DNA of 64,000 nucleotides from Roseateles depolymerans (GCA_003241055.1 QFOD01000007.1:62001-126000); one strand, 5' to 3'; counted from the stretch's first letter, positions 54,870-62,969 are shown. Translations and numbers: made by a program. Notes: generated by a model from the letters alone, not told the origin.

Positions 54870-56045
54870 TCAGCCCGCCCGGGCACGCCGGGTGTAAAGC
54901 AGAGGCACGGCCAGCAGGTAGAACGCCGCGGCGAGCAGCCAAGCCGCCCCCGGCCAGCTGGCCTGCGTCCGTGCAAAGCCGGCCGTCACCACCAGCGGGC
55001 CGGCAATGCCGATCAGGCTGGTCAGGCTGGCCAGCGTGCCCTGCAGCTCACCCTGGTGCTGCTCGTCCACCTGCCGCGACAGCAGCGCCTGCAGGGCCGG
55101 CATCGCCAGGCCGCCGATGGCGAACAGCGGCAGCAGCGCGAACGGCATCCAGCCCACCACGGCCAGGCCCATGCCGACGAAACCCAGCGCATCTGCCGCG
55201 ATACCCGCCAGCAGCGCGCGCTTCTCACCCAGCTTCTCCACCATGGGGCCGGTAACGAAGGCCTGCGACACCGCGTGCAGCCCGCCATAGCAGGCCAGCG
55301 ACAGCCCCGCCACCCAGGCGCTCCAGCCATAGCGGTCCTGCCCATAGAGTATCCACAGCGAGCCCGGCACCTGCGACACCAGCGCCACCACGGCGAACAC
55401 CCCCACCAGCGGCTGCAAGGCCGGCCTGCCCCGCAGCCGGTGCAGCGCCGAGAAGGCATTCAGCTTGGCCAGATCCAGCCGCGCGGTGCAGTGCTGGTTG
55501 GACTCCGGCAGCGCAAACCAGGCCAGGGCCAGGTTCAGCGCATTCATGACGGCCGCCGCGACAAAGGGCGCGCGCAGCGACCACTCGCCGAAGGCCCCGC
55601 CTATCAGCGGCCCGACCACGAAGCCCAGGCCCATGGCCGCACCCATCTGGCCGAAGCGCCTGGCACGGTCGGCCTCGGGCGTGATGTCGGTGAGATAGGC
55701 CGTGCCCACGGCCATGCTGGCGCCAGTGATGCCGGACAGCACCCGGCCCACATACAGCCAGGCCATGCTGGGGGCCAGCGCCATCAGCACATAGTCCGCC
55801 GCGGCACCGGCCAGCGACGCCAGCAGCACCGACCGGCGGCCGAAGCGGTCGCTCAGCGCGCCCAGCACCGGTGAAAACAGGAACTGCATGGCCGCATAGA
55901 CCGCCAGCAGCGCCCCGTAATGGTGGGTGGTGGCCTCGGCCCCGCTCAGCTCGCGCAGCAGGCCCGGCAGGATGGGGAAGATCAGGCTCATGCCCACCGC
56001 ATCCAGCAGCAGCGTCATGAGGATGACGGTCAGGGCTCGATTCAA
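54870..56045 (-). CDS. Tetracycline-efflux MFS transporter, Tet(A)-type
   Basis: A 391-residue 12-helix drug:H+ antiporter resembling Tet(A)/Tet(G)-class pumps. The N-terminal VILMTLLLDAVGMSLIFPILPGLLR, the loop motif GALSDRFGRRSVLLASLAGAAADY, the antiporter motif C region VLSGITGASMAVGTAYLTDIT and the late MPALQALLSRQVDEQHQGELQG all align by eye to Tet(A). A divergent TetR-like gene and two tet operators confirm the module. It may export tetracycline or a natural analogue; actual resistance is not proven by sequence. Composition is like the host chromosome. Confidence 0.88.
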   Translation of the reverse strand: MNRALTVILMTLLLDAVGMSLIFPILPGLLRELSGAEATTHHYGALLAVYAAMQFLFSPVLGALSDRFGRRSVLLASLAGAAADYVLMALAPSMAWLYVGRVLSGITGASMAVGTAYLTDITPEADRARRFGQMGAAMGLGFVVGPLIGGAFGEWSLRAPFVAAAVMNALNLALAWFALPESNQHCTARLDLAKLNAFSALHRLRGRPALQPLVGVFAVVALVSQVPGSLWILYGQDRYGWSAWVAGLSLACYGGLHAVSQAFVTGPMVEKLGEKRALLAGIAADALGFVGMGLAVVGWMPFALLPLFAIGGLAMPALQALLSRQVDEQHQGELQGTLASLTSLIGIAGPLVVTAGFARTQASWPGAAWLLAAAFYLLAVPLLYTRRARAG

Positions 56046-56052
56046 AACATGC

Positions 56053-56071
56053 TCTCTATCGTTGATAGGGA
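56053..56071. promoter_or_regulatory. tet operator 1
   Basis: TCTCTATCGTTGATAGGGA matches the classical tetO sequence (TCCCTATCAGTGATAGAGA) at 15 of 19 positions and is palindromic. It lies just upstream of the tetA-like start, in the shared promoter region. Confidence 0.85.
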
Positions 56072-56087
56072 GGATTGTGCATGAGCT

Positions 56088-56106
56088 TCTCTATCATTGC
56101 TAGAGA
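56088..56106. promoter_or_regulatory. tet operator 2
   Basis: TCTCTATCATTGCTAGAGA is a second tetO-like palindrome, ending one base before the chosen tetR-like start codon. Two operators between divergent tetA and tetR match the Tn10-type control layout, so the repressor should control both genes. Confidence 0.82.
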
Positions 56107-56107
56107 A

Positions 56108-56752
56108 ATGAATGCCGACCGCCCCGCCCGACTGAATCGCGACGACGTGCTGCGCGCCGCGCTGGACCTGCTCAACGAGATCGGCATCGACGCCCTCTCC
56201 ACCCGCAAGCTCGCCGAGCGCCTGGGCGTGCAGTCGCCCACGCTGTACTGGCACTTCAAGAGCAAGGCCGCGCTGCTGGACGCGATGTCGCAGGCCGTGC
56301 TGCTGGAAAGCCGGGCGCGTGACACGCCCGCCGAGCACGAGCCCTGGCAGGCCTGGCTGATGGCCGACGGCCGCAGCTTCCGCCGTGCGCTGCTGGCCTA
56401 CCGCGACGGCGCCCGGCTGCATGCCGGCACGCGGCCCGGCGAGGCGCAGCGCGAATCCATCGAGGCGCGACTGCGCCTGCTCTGTGCCGCCGGCTTCGAG
56501 CCCGGCCCGGCCACGCTGCTGATGATGTCCGTGGGCCGCTTCGTGGTGGGCTGGGTGCTGGAGGAACAGTCCGCCCAGGCCCCCGACGCGCCGCCGTCCG
56601 CCACGCTGACAGGGCCGGACCCATCGCAGTACCCGCTGCTGGCGGCCGGCTGGCGCCAGACGGTGGGCAGCGATGCCGATGCCGTGTTCGACCAGGCGCT
56701 GCGCCTGCTGATCGACGGCGCCCGGCCGGCTGGGTCGCCATCCAGCGACTGA
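56108..56752 (+). CDS. TetR-type tetracycline repressor
   Basis: A 214-residue repressor of the true TetR subclass. The HTH STRKLAERLGVQSPTLYWHF is followed by a TetR_C domain. By hand alignment to TetR(B), inducer-contact residues are largely kept: His64 (in YWHFKSK), Phe86 (RSFRRALL), His100 and Arg104 (RDGARLHAGTRP); the Asn82 position appears changed to Asp. The start MNADRPARLN is taken; an in-frame ATG nine codons upstream would overlap operator 2. It should release both operators when tetracycline or a mimic binds. Confidence 0.88.
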   Translation: MNADRPARLNRDDVLRAALDLLNEIGIDALSTRKLAERLGVQSPTLYWHFKSKAALLDAMSQAVLLESRARDTPAEHEPWQAWLMADGRSFRRALLAYRDGARLHAGTRPGEAQRESIEARLRLLCAAGFEPGPATLLMMSVGRFVVGWVLEEQSAQAPDAPPSATLTGPDPSQYPLLAAGWRQTVGSDADAVFDQALRLLIDGARPAGSPSSD

Positions 56753-56875
56753 ACGCGAGAAACGCTGGACCACAGCCCAGGCACGCACCAAGCCGACGCC
56801 CGCCTCGGTGATGCGTCAACGATTCGAATCAGCCATCTGCGGCGTCAGCGGCCCACTGGGCCGCAGTTGTTGCCC

Positions 56876-57826
56876 TCAGTGCGACGCCACCCAGAGCTGA
56901 TGGCCCGCCATGCGCGGCATCGCAAAGCTCGATTTCAGGCGGGCCGCCTCCTCACCCGGGCTGAGCCCGAAGAGCCGCTTGAACTCGCGACTGAACTGCG
57001 ATGCGCTCTCGTAGCCCACCTCATGGCAGGCCGCCGAGGCCGTCTTCCCTTCGCGCACCATGAGCAGGCGCGCCTGATGCAGGCGAACGGACTTCAGATA
57101 TTGCATCGGCGACGAGTGCGTCACCCGGCGGAAGTGGGCATGAAAGCTCGGCACGCTCATGCCGGCCTCGGCCGCGAGCCGCTCCACCGTCAGTCGGTCG
57201 CCAAAGCTCGCGTGGATGCACCGTACGGCCCTGGCGATCCGGCCGAACTGCCCGTGGCTGGCCAGGGCCGCACGCAGGGTCGCGCCCTGCGCGCCGGTCA
57301 GCACCCGGTAGTAGATCTCCCGCACGATGGCAGGCCCCAGCAGGCGCGACTCCAGCGATGAGCTCATGGCCTCCAGGAAACGCAGCACCGTCCGCGACAG
57401 CGCATCGTCCATAGGCGTCGAGACCATGCCGGCGGGCTGGGCGGGCATGGGCGGCGACAGCTCGTCGAGCTCCAGCGCGAGCTGCGCCAATACCGTGAGG
57501 TCTATCGTCAGGTAGACCGCCAGCAGGGGCTCGGCCGCGCTGGCGTCCGTCTCCATCGTGAAGGGCACGGGCACGGAAACGGCCAGGTAGTGCTGGGCGT
57601 CGTAGAGATAGACCTGGTCGGCCCAATACCCGCGCTTGCGCCCCTGGCAGACGATCACGATGCCCGGCTCGTAGAGCACCGGCGTCGACGCGAGCGGGCG
57701 ATCCGAGCGCAGGAACCTGACACCGGGCAACACGCTCAGGGTGTAGCCCTCGCGGGGTGCCAGGCGCTTCATCAGCGCCACCATTCGTTCCTGCGGCTCG
57801 CATGCGTCCATCGAATGAATATGCAT
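56876..57826 (-). CDS. AraC-family transcriptional regulator
   Basis: A 316-residue regulator with an AraC_N-type ligand domain (LYEPGIVIVCQGRKRGYW) and a C-terminal double HTH (LAAEAGMSVPSFHAHFRRVT, VGYESASQFSREFKRLFG). It is a paralogue of the regulator at 38184-39107. It is divergent from an SDR gene across about 108 bp and is its probable activator. The ATG at 57826 is chosen; a TTG one codon upstream and an ATG at 57811 are alternatives. Confidence 0.91.
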   Translation of the reverse strand: MHIHSMDACEPQERMVALMKRLAPREGYTLSVLPGVRFLRSDRPLASTPVLYEPGIVIVCQGRKRGYWADQVYLYDAQHYLAVSVPVPFTMETDASAAEPLLAVYLTIDLTVLAQLALELDELSPPMPAQPAGMVSTPMDDALSRTVLRFLEAMSSSLESRLLGPAIVREIYYRVLTGAQGATLRAALASHGQFGRIARAVRCIHASFGDRLTVERLAAEAGMSVPSFHAHFRRVTHSSPMQYLKSVRLHQARLLMVREGKTASAACHEVGYESASQFSREFKRLFGLSPGEEAARLKSSFAMPRMAGHQLWVASH

Positions 57827-57934
57827 CAAGTTCAGTCGAATTCAGCGAGATCCGGCAGACGCCTCATAGAAACAGGCAACACAAACAGAGGAACGAGGGT
57901 GGGCGCGCGGCGCCGGATTTCCAACAATCCTGGC

Positions 57935-58774
57935 ATGCAAGACACCCAGACCTTCTTCATCACCGGCGTCAGCAGCGGCTTCGGCCGCGCGATCGCAACC
58001 GCGGCCCTGGCCGCCGGCCACACCGTCATCGGCACCGTCCGCAGCGCCCAGGCCGCGGCCGATTTCGAACAGCGCCTGGGCCCGCGTGCCCATGCCCGAT
58101 TGCTGGACGTGACGGCGTTCGACCAGGTGGCGCCGCTGGCCGCCGAGGTCGAAGCGCAGTTTGGCCCCGTCGATGTCGTCATCAACAACGCCGGCTACGG
58201 CCACGAGGGCATCTTCGAGGAGTCACCCATCGAGGAGATGCGGCGGCAGTTCGACGTGAACGTGTTTGGCGCCGTCGCCGTCATGAAGGCCTTCGTGCCG
58301 TCGATGCGCAAACGCCGTCGCGGCCACATCGTCAACATCACCTCCATGGGCGGCACCATCACGATGCCGGGCATCGCCTACTACTCCGGCAGCAAGTTCG
58401 CGCTCGAGGGCATCTCCGAGACGCTGGCGAAGGAGATGCGCAGCTTCGGCGTGGCAGTGACGGCTGTGGCGCCAGGCTCCTTCCGCACCGACTGGGCGGG
58501 ACGGTCGATGGTTCGCACCGAACGCTCCCTCCCCGACTACGACCCGCTGTTCGGACCGATCCGGCAGGCGCGTATCGACAAGAGCGGCCGGCAGCTGGGT
58601 GATCCGGACAAGGCGGCGCAGGCCATCCTCCAGCTGGTGGGCATGCGCGAGCCGCCCGAGCATCTGCTGATCGGCAGCGACGCGCTGTCACTGGTGCGCG
58701 CCAAGCTGCAAGCCACGCTGGCCAGCCTTGAGCAATATGAAGCCCTGACGCGCTCCACGGACGCGGACACCTAA
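57935..58774 (+). CDS. Short-chain dehydrogenase/reductase
   Basis: A 279-residue classical SDR. The cofactor motif TGVSSGFGRA is at residue 10, NNAGYG mid-protein, and the catalytic Ser and Tyr-x3-Lys lie in NITSMGG and YYSGSK. Arg near the cofactor loop (GTVRS) suggests NADP preference. Substrate is unknown. The divergent AraC-family gene is the likely regulator. Confidence 0.92.
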   Translation: MQDTQTFFITGVSSGFGRAIATAALAAGHTVIGTVRSAQAAADFEQRLGPRAHARLLDVTAFDQVAPLAAEVEAQFGPVDVVINNAGYGHEGIFEESPIEEMRRQFDVNVFGAVAVMKAFVPSMRKRRRGHIVNITSMGGTITMPGIAYYSGSKFALEGISETLAKEMRSFGVAVTAVAPGSFRTDWAGRSMVRTERSLPDYDPLFGPIRQARIDKSGRQLGDPDKAAQAILQLVGMREPPEHLLIGSDALSLVRAKLQATLASLEQYEALTRSTDADT

Positions 58775-58912
58775 GGCGGCATTGAAGGAGGCGCCTTGGC
58801 CTGTATCGCCGCCCCCAGCGAAGCAGCCCATCGACGCCGATGCCGAGGGCCGCGAGCGGCAAGCCTGTCGACTCGGGGCGGTTCAAGTCGAACGCTTGGG
58901 CGGCTGCTTGCG

Positions 58913-59395
58913 TCAGCGGACGCGAGAGAAGTAGTTCTTGCGCAGCACCGGCCGGCCCTCCGCGTCGAAGTGGGCGACTGTTTCGATCATCGAGTTGCCA
59001 TCGGCCTGGACCGCGTAGATACGGGTCGAGGCGGGGACACCGTTCTTGCCCAGTTGCATGATCAATACATCGGGCCTCGGCATGAGGGTCGCGGAGATAT
59101 CGGCCTCGAAATTCGACTTCACCGGCGTCGGCGTGCCGTCCAGTGGTGTGACGCCGTCTGCCTCCAGGCGGTTCCCCGCCGAATCGATGACCTCGACTTT
59201 CGTCTTCACCTGTTCCGCGCCGGATGCCGAAAAGGTGATCGTGACGCTCCTGGGCCTGACCGCGGGAGCCATCGGCAGCCGGGACGTATCAACGGCCCAG
59301 GAGCCCATCAGGGGCGCATCGAGCTTCGCGTCGGCCGCCGACACGGGCTGAGCGAGCGAGGCGATCAGCAGAAGGATGGTGGCGATCGGCTTCAT
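58913..59395 (-). CDS. Uncharacterised exported protein
   Basis: A 160-residue protein with a clear signal peptide (MKPIATILLLIASLAQPVSA) and a mature part rich in beta-strand, with the segments LMGSWAVDTSRLP and VTITFSASGAEQVKTKVEV. The GSWxxDxSR start of the mature domain resembles small periplasmic lipocalin-like domains, but I do not recognise a family. An in-frame ATG five codons upstream exists. Immediately upstream lies the decayed cassette region. Confidence 0.68.
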   Translation of the reverse strand: MKPIATILLLIASLAQPVSAADAKLDAPLMGSWAVDTSRLPMAPAVRPRSVTITFSASGAEQVKTKVEVIDSAGNRLEADGVTPLDGTPTPVKSNFEADISATLMPRPDVLIMQLGKNGVPASTRIYAVQADGNSMIETVAHFDAEGRPVLRKNYFSRVR

Positions 59396-59714
59396 GGCGG
59401 GTCGATACATGGCACTGTGAATTTAGATCGTGAAGAGCCACGGACTCGGGCTTCAGCCGCCCGACGCTGAAATTCAGCGGCTGCCGTGGACGGCGCGCTG
59501 GGATGGCGAGTTGGGCCGCAACCTGCCCAGATGTCCGGCCAAACCTTGCGCACCTCCGCAAGGCAGGCATTCAACTTCTCAACTCATGGCCTTGTTGACG
59601 CCCAACGCAGCGTTGGCCGGGCGAAAACGCAGGTCGCCGGGGCCTTGCAGCCGATGATACGCAAACGCGGCTGAACGGGCCGGCCTGCCGACGGCGCTCC
59701 AGCCAAAAGACTTG
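59396..59714. other. Gene-poor interval with attC-like DNA and a large hairpin
   Basis: No convincing gene is present; a 60-codon frame (59392-59574, minus, TTG start) runs through repeat-like DNA. The interval holds a long imperfect palindrome (59438-59489), a box GTTGGGC on the plus strand (59510-59516, reading GCCCAAC on the minus strand), and most of the 121-bp attC-like site at 59600-59720. Confidence 0.55.
59438..59489. repeat. Large imperfect palindrome, possible degenerate attC
   Basis: Outer arms CCACGG (59438-59443) and CCGTGG (59484-59489), middle arms CAGCCGC (59454-59460) and GCGGCTG (59477-59483), and a central near-perfect palindrome GCTGAAATTCAGC. A GCCCAAC box lies 20 bases away on the minus strand, but the second core box is missing. 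Confidence 0.4.
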
Positions 59715-59720
59715 TTAGGC
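59600..59720 (-). other. Integron attC-like recombination site, cassette B
   Basis: Read on the minus strand, it begins with R''-type core GCCTAAC (59720-59714) and ends with R'-type core GTTGGGC (59606-59600), 121 bp apart, within the normal attC size range. The TAA stop of the adjacent gene lies inside the GCCTAAC box, a hallmark of gene cassettes. Internal dyad symmetry (CAGCCG/CGGCTG) is present, but the L boxes are weak. Confidence 0.55.
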
Positions 59721-60173
59721 CGAACGTCCCGGGAGATGGCGGCGGGAGTTTGTCGACAGGTACAAGATCGTGATCACCGTGGGAATGATGAAGCCCTTCA
59801 GGTATGAGAGCGGGTGCCTTCCCTCCAGGAACGGGAACGGAAGATCCAAGAAATATGCCCAGTAGTGCGTGGCCACCAATGAGCCGATTGAGGCCCACAT
59901 GCCATACAAGGCGAATCGTCTGTTCATGGCGACCAGAACCAAGCTGGCAATGATCAGCAGGCGAAGAATGGATTGCGTGTGCCTGTACAAGGAATGCTCG
60001 TTGGCGTTCTGGCTTCCGTACAAGTCAGCGCCTGAGCCAACGTACACCTCGAAGAGTGTGTACGCGTGGTAGAGCACCAGCAGAGCCACCAGCGCGAAGA
60101 TGACCAGTCTTTGCGGTCGAACGCGTGTGCCGACCGGCCCCATTGTTGGCTCGGATCTGTCGACATTGGTCAA
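59715..60173 (-). CDS. Cassette-borne membrane protein of unknown function
   Basis: A 152-residue protein with about four predicted transmembrane helices (LVIFALVALLVLYHAYTLF, LRLLIIASLVLVAM, LYGMWASIGSLVATHYWAYF, LKGFIIPTVITILYL). Lower GC and different codon use than the surroundings suggest acquisition. The start is TTG, supported by TGAGGAG six to eight bases upstream. Its stop codon is embedded in an attC core, and the GTTGGGC core precedes it, so gene plus flanks fit a mobile integron cassette. No family recognised. Confidence 0.72.
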   Translation of the reverse strand: MTNVDRSEPTMGPVGTRVRPQRLVIFALVALLVLYHAYTLFEVYVGSGADLYGSQNANEHSLYRHTQSILRLLIIASLVLVAMNRRFALYGMWASIGSLVATHYWAYFLDLPFPFLEGRHPLSYLKGFIIPTVITILYLSTNSRRHLPGRSA

Positions 60174-60288
60174 GGGAACTCCTCAGGCAGCAGGGTTCAC
60201 CGCATTCTGGCCAAGGTGGCGATTTCAGGGCCGGTTTGCGACAGGCTGCATTTCGAGCGGATGAGCCGTCGACCGGCCGATTTGTTCG

Positions 60289-60344
60289 GCCCAACGTGAA
60301 GGCGAGCGGACGCCGGAGGCGGTCCGCTTCAACGGCAGGTTAAA
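60289..60344 (-). other. Integron attC site, cassette A
   Basis: A 56-bp site. Read on the minus strand, it runs CTTTAAC (60344-60338), GTTGAAG, a stem of GCGGAC/GTCCGC around a short loop, CTTCAC, then GTTGGGC (60295-60289). The L-type arms GTTGAAG and CTTCAC pair with one base unpaired, as attC extrahelical bases do. The R'' box is the exact complement of the GTTAAAG at the 5' edge of the adjacent gene, as expected for one cassette. Confidence 0.7.
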
Positions 60345-60363
60345 GCGCAAACCACAGCACCCA

Positions 60364-60768
60364 CTACCGTTTCGAAGCCGAAAAGCCCAAGCGCTGTACG
60401 GCACGCCTCACGACCGGGTGGTGATCAAACACGATACCCACCACCGCGAGTGCATATACGAGCAAGCGAATTGCTACCGTTGATGCGTCTACCCATTGGG
60501 CTGCTGAGAGAGTCTCGTACAGGTAAAAGATGCCGATGGCCAGGACAGGACACGCAAACAGGAGTGCAAGCGCCTTGAATATCCGACGGGACTTTGCGTC
60601 AGCATTGGTGCTGTAGTCGGCGCCAAGAATTGAGGCAAACAAAAACATCATCGAGCCGAAAACGAGGCCACCCACAAAAGCGTTGCCTTTTGCGCCTAGG
60701 CCAACCAGCACAAAGAGCAGACCGATTAACGCGCAAGCGCACTGGAGGACGATCGTGGTAGGTCGCAT
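60364..60768 (-). CDS. Cassette-borne membrane protein of unknown function
   Basis: A 134-residue protein with four hydrophobic helices (ACALIGLLFVLVGLG, AFVGGLVFGSMMFLFASIL, ALALLFACPVLAIGIFYLY, LLVYALAVVGIVF) and a basic C-terminal tail. Lower GC than the flanking genes. The ATG is only six bases downstream of a GTTAAAG core (60781-60775, minus), leaving almost no leader and no Shine-Dalgarno site, and its stop is followed after 19 bases by the 56-bp attC. Both traits are typical of integron gene cassettes. I recognise no family. Confidence 0.7.
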   Translation of the reverse strand: MRPTTIVLQCACALIGLLFVLVGLGAKGNAFVGGLVFGSMMFLFASILGADYSTNADAKSRRIFKALALLFACPVLAIGIFYLYETLSAAQWVDASTVAIRLLVYALAVVGIVFDHHPVVRRAVQRLGFSASKR

Positions 60769-61228
60769 AGCGCTTTAACGAGTTGCAGGCAGATCGTTAA
60801 CGACCTGCATCACATCCTGCCCATGCCCAACCGCCCCAGCAAGGCCGCCCCAGGGTCGTCGACTCGCCAGATGGCAGGCCATAACAGGCGAGGAGGAAGC
60901 GCCGGCAAACAGCGCCCCTGAGCCCCCGCGATCCTCGGTGGCCATTCGACTGGACGTTCTCGTGTGGCGGCGTGCCTTGGTCCTTGCACTTCGAGCCCAA
61001 CCCTAGGGATGTGCGCCAGTGGCGGGTCTACCGGAATGGTGAACCCTGGATGTGTGCTGACTTGGAGCGAGTATGGCGTGCGATGCAAAAGGAGATGGCA
61101 CCCGTGTTGGGGCGCAGGCACTGGCGCTAACCCTGAATTGCCTGCACGGCAGCGCGCGGGGGCAGATCGGCTGAGCTGCGAGAGCTCACCCCCATGCTCC
61201 GCCCCTGGTCGAAAACGGCGCGAGCCCC
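60769..61228. other. Interval with cassette edge and decayed coding DNA
   Basis: It holds the GTTAAAG cassette edge (60775-60781, minus), a nearby palindrome built from TGCAGG, CGTTAACG and CCTGCA (about 60785-60808), and a relic reading frame at 60885-61130. The remaining 100 bases before the EamA stop show nothing recognisable. Confidence 0.6.
60885..61130 (+). pseudogene. Relic of a small protein gene
   Basis: An open frame without a proper start codon. Its second half (from TGG at 60939) reads like genuine protein: WPFDWTFSCGGVPWSL then HFEPNPRDVRQWRVYRNG and DLERVWRAMQKEM, ending at TAA. The first usable start, GTG at 60972, would give 52 residues but would cut off the conserved-looking tryptophan-rich lead-in. 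I judge it a 5'-truncated remnant of an unidentified gene. The stop lies in CGCTAACC, reminiscent of a cassette R'' box, but no matching R' box follows. Confidence 0.45.
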
Positions 61229-62116
61229 TCACTGCGGCCGCGTCGCCACCCACAAGCTGGCCAGGCACAAGGCCATGCCGCCCACCGCCAGCGGCGTGAC
61301 CTGCCAGCCCTCGAACACGGCCGAGATCACCAGCGCGATGACCGGGATGATGACGCCGGTGAGCGCCGCATGAGCCGGGCCGCGCGCCTGGGCGAGCTTG
61401 AAATACAGCACGAAGGCGATCACCGAGCCGGCCGCGGCCAGGTACAGCAGGCTCAGCACATAGGCCGGGCTCAGGTCGAAGTGCAGTCCCTCACCGCTCG
61501 CCAACGACAGGCCCACCAGGAACACCGCGCCATAGCCCATGCTCCAGGCCAGCACCGGCACCAGCGGCAGGCCGCGCTTGGTGAGCGTGAGCGTCAGCAC
61601 ATTGCCTATGCAGGCCACCAGCACCGCGAACAGACCCAGCCCCAGGCCCAGCAGCGCGGTGGGGCGCGCGCCGGTGGCGGCGATCTCGGGCCAGAAGATC
61701 AGCGCCACGCCCAGCACGCCGCCGCTGGCGGCGGCCAGGAAGCGCCGCGTCACCGGCTGGCCGAAGAACAGGCGCCCGGACAGTGCGTTGCCATAGACCA
61801 TCAGGCAGAACAGCACCGCCACCAGCCCCGACGGGATGTGACGCTCGGCCTGGTAGACCGACAGGTAGTTGCCGCTGTACTGCACGATGCCGGTGGCCAG
61901 CATCAACGCGTGGGCCGACCAGGGCAGGCCGCGCAAGGACTGACCCTGCCAGCGTGCCAGCGCGGCCAGCCCCAGCGCCGCAAGGCCGAAGCGCCAGGCC
62001 ACCGAGTTGAACACCGGCACGCCGGACTCCAGCTGGTAGAGGATGACGTGCCAGGTGCTGGCCCAGATCAGCGTGGGGCCCCAGAACAGCCAGCGGCCGG
62101 GCGATGCAGTGGACAT
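61229..62116 (-). CDS. EamA-family (DMT) transporter
   Basis: A 295-residue inner-membrane protein with ten predicted helices in two EamA repeats, of the drug/metabolite transporter superfamily (WGPTLIWASTWHVILYQL at the start, LTGVIIPVIALVISAVFEGWQ near the end). Members export amino acids or other metabolites; no specific substrate can be named. The ATG at 62116 is chosen over one 15 codons upstream. Confidence 0.88.
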   Translation of the reverse strand: MSTASPGRWLFWGPTLIWASTWHVILYQLESGVPVFNSVAWRFGLAALGLAALARWQGQSLRGLPWSAHALMLATGIVQYSGNYLSVYQAERHIPSGLVAVLFCLMVYGNALSGRLFFGQPVTRRFLAAASGGVLGVALIFWPEIAATGARPTALLGLGLGLFAVLVACIGNVLTLTLTKRGLPLVPVLAWSMGYGAVFLVGLSLASGEGLHFDLSPAYVLSLLYLAAAGSVIAFVLYFKLAQARGPAHAALTGVIIPVIALVISAVFEGWQVTPLAVGGMALCLASLWVATRPQ

Positions 62117-62257
62117 GAGAGGAAAGTGAGACGCCGCCAAGGGGCAACAATACGGGTTCAACGGGGCCTTCGGGCCGAGCGCCGGGCCGCCCCAAGCCGG
62201 CCCGCGCGGGCGAGTGCCGGCGTTCAGCCGGCGCAGCGCAGGGCGGGGGGCCTCAAT

Positions 62258-62887
62258 TCAGGCTTGACGCTTGAAGCTGGCCAGCAGCAGGCCGGCCGCA
62301 ATGAACAGCGAGCCGAACACGCGGTTCAGCACCTTGATGTGGTGGGCACTCTTCAGTGCGGCCAGCACCCGCGCGGCCAGCGCGGTGTAGCCGCCCATCA
62401 CCACCAGATCGGTGAAGCCCAGCGTCGCGGCGATCACCAGGTACTGCGGGCCCAGCGGCGCGGCCAGGTCCAGGAACTGCGGCACCACGGCCAGCAGGAA
62501 GACCGTGCCCTTGGGGTTGACCGCATTGATGCCCCAGCCGCGCAGCACCAGCTGGCGGCGCGTGACCAGCGCACCCTCGTCGCCCGCAGCCACCAGCGGC
62601 TTGGCCGGGGCGCGCCACTGCTGCACGCCCAGCCACACCAGGTAGGCCACGCCGGCCCACTTGATGAACGCGAATGCGGTTTCGGACGCCGCGATCAGCG
62701 CGCCCAGGCCGGCGCTGACGAACAGCACTTGGGTCAGGATGCCCAGGATGAGGCCGAAGGTCATGAAGTAGCCGCGCCTGAAGCCGTGGCTCAGGCCCGC
62801 GCTCATAGCCGCCACCGCGCCGGCACCCGGCGACAGGCTGATGGCCCAGCAGGCGGCAAAAAGGGTCAACCAGGTGGCGAAGGGCAT
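62258..62887 (-). CDS. LysE/RhtB-family amino acid exporter
   Basis: A 209-residue six-helix exporter. The conserved ISLSPGAGAVAAMSAGLSHGFRRG near the N-terminus and GWGINAVNPKGTVFLLAVVPQFL in the middle are LysE/RhtB signatures. It probably exports a homoserine/threonine- or lysine-type amino acid. It is divergent from radA, with 82 bp between. Confidence 0.92.
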   Translation of the reverse strand: MPFATWLTLFAACWAISLSPGAGAVAAMSAGLSHGFRRGYFMTFGLILGILTQVLFVSAGLGALIAASETAFAFIKWAGVAYLVWLGVQQWRAPAKPLVAAGDEGALVTRRQLVLRGWGINAVNPKGTVFLLAVVPQFLDLAAPLGPQYLVIAATLGFTDLVVMGGYTALAARVLAALKSAHHIKVLNRVFGSLFIAAGLLLASFKRQA

Positions 62888-62969
62888 GAGGGGCTCCGGG
62901 CAGTCAGGGCCGCAGTGTGCCGCAGCGCCCCGGGCCTCGCCGGTCGTCATGGCCCGCGACAATCGCCCC

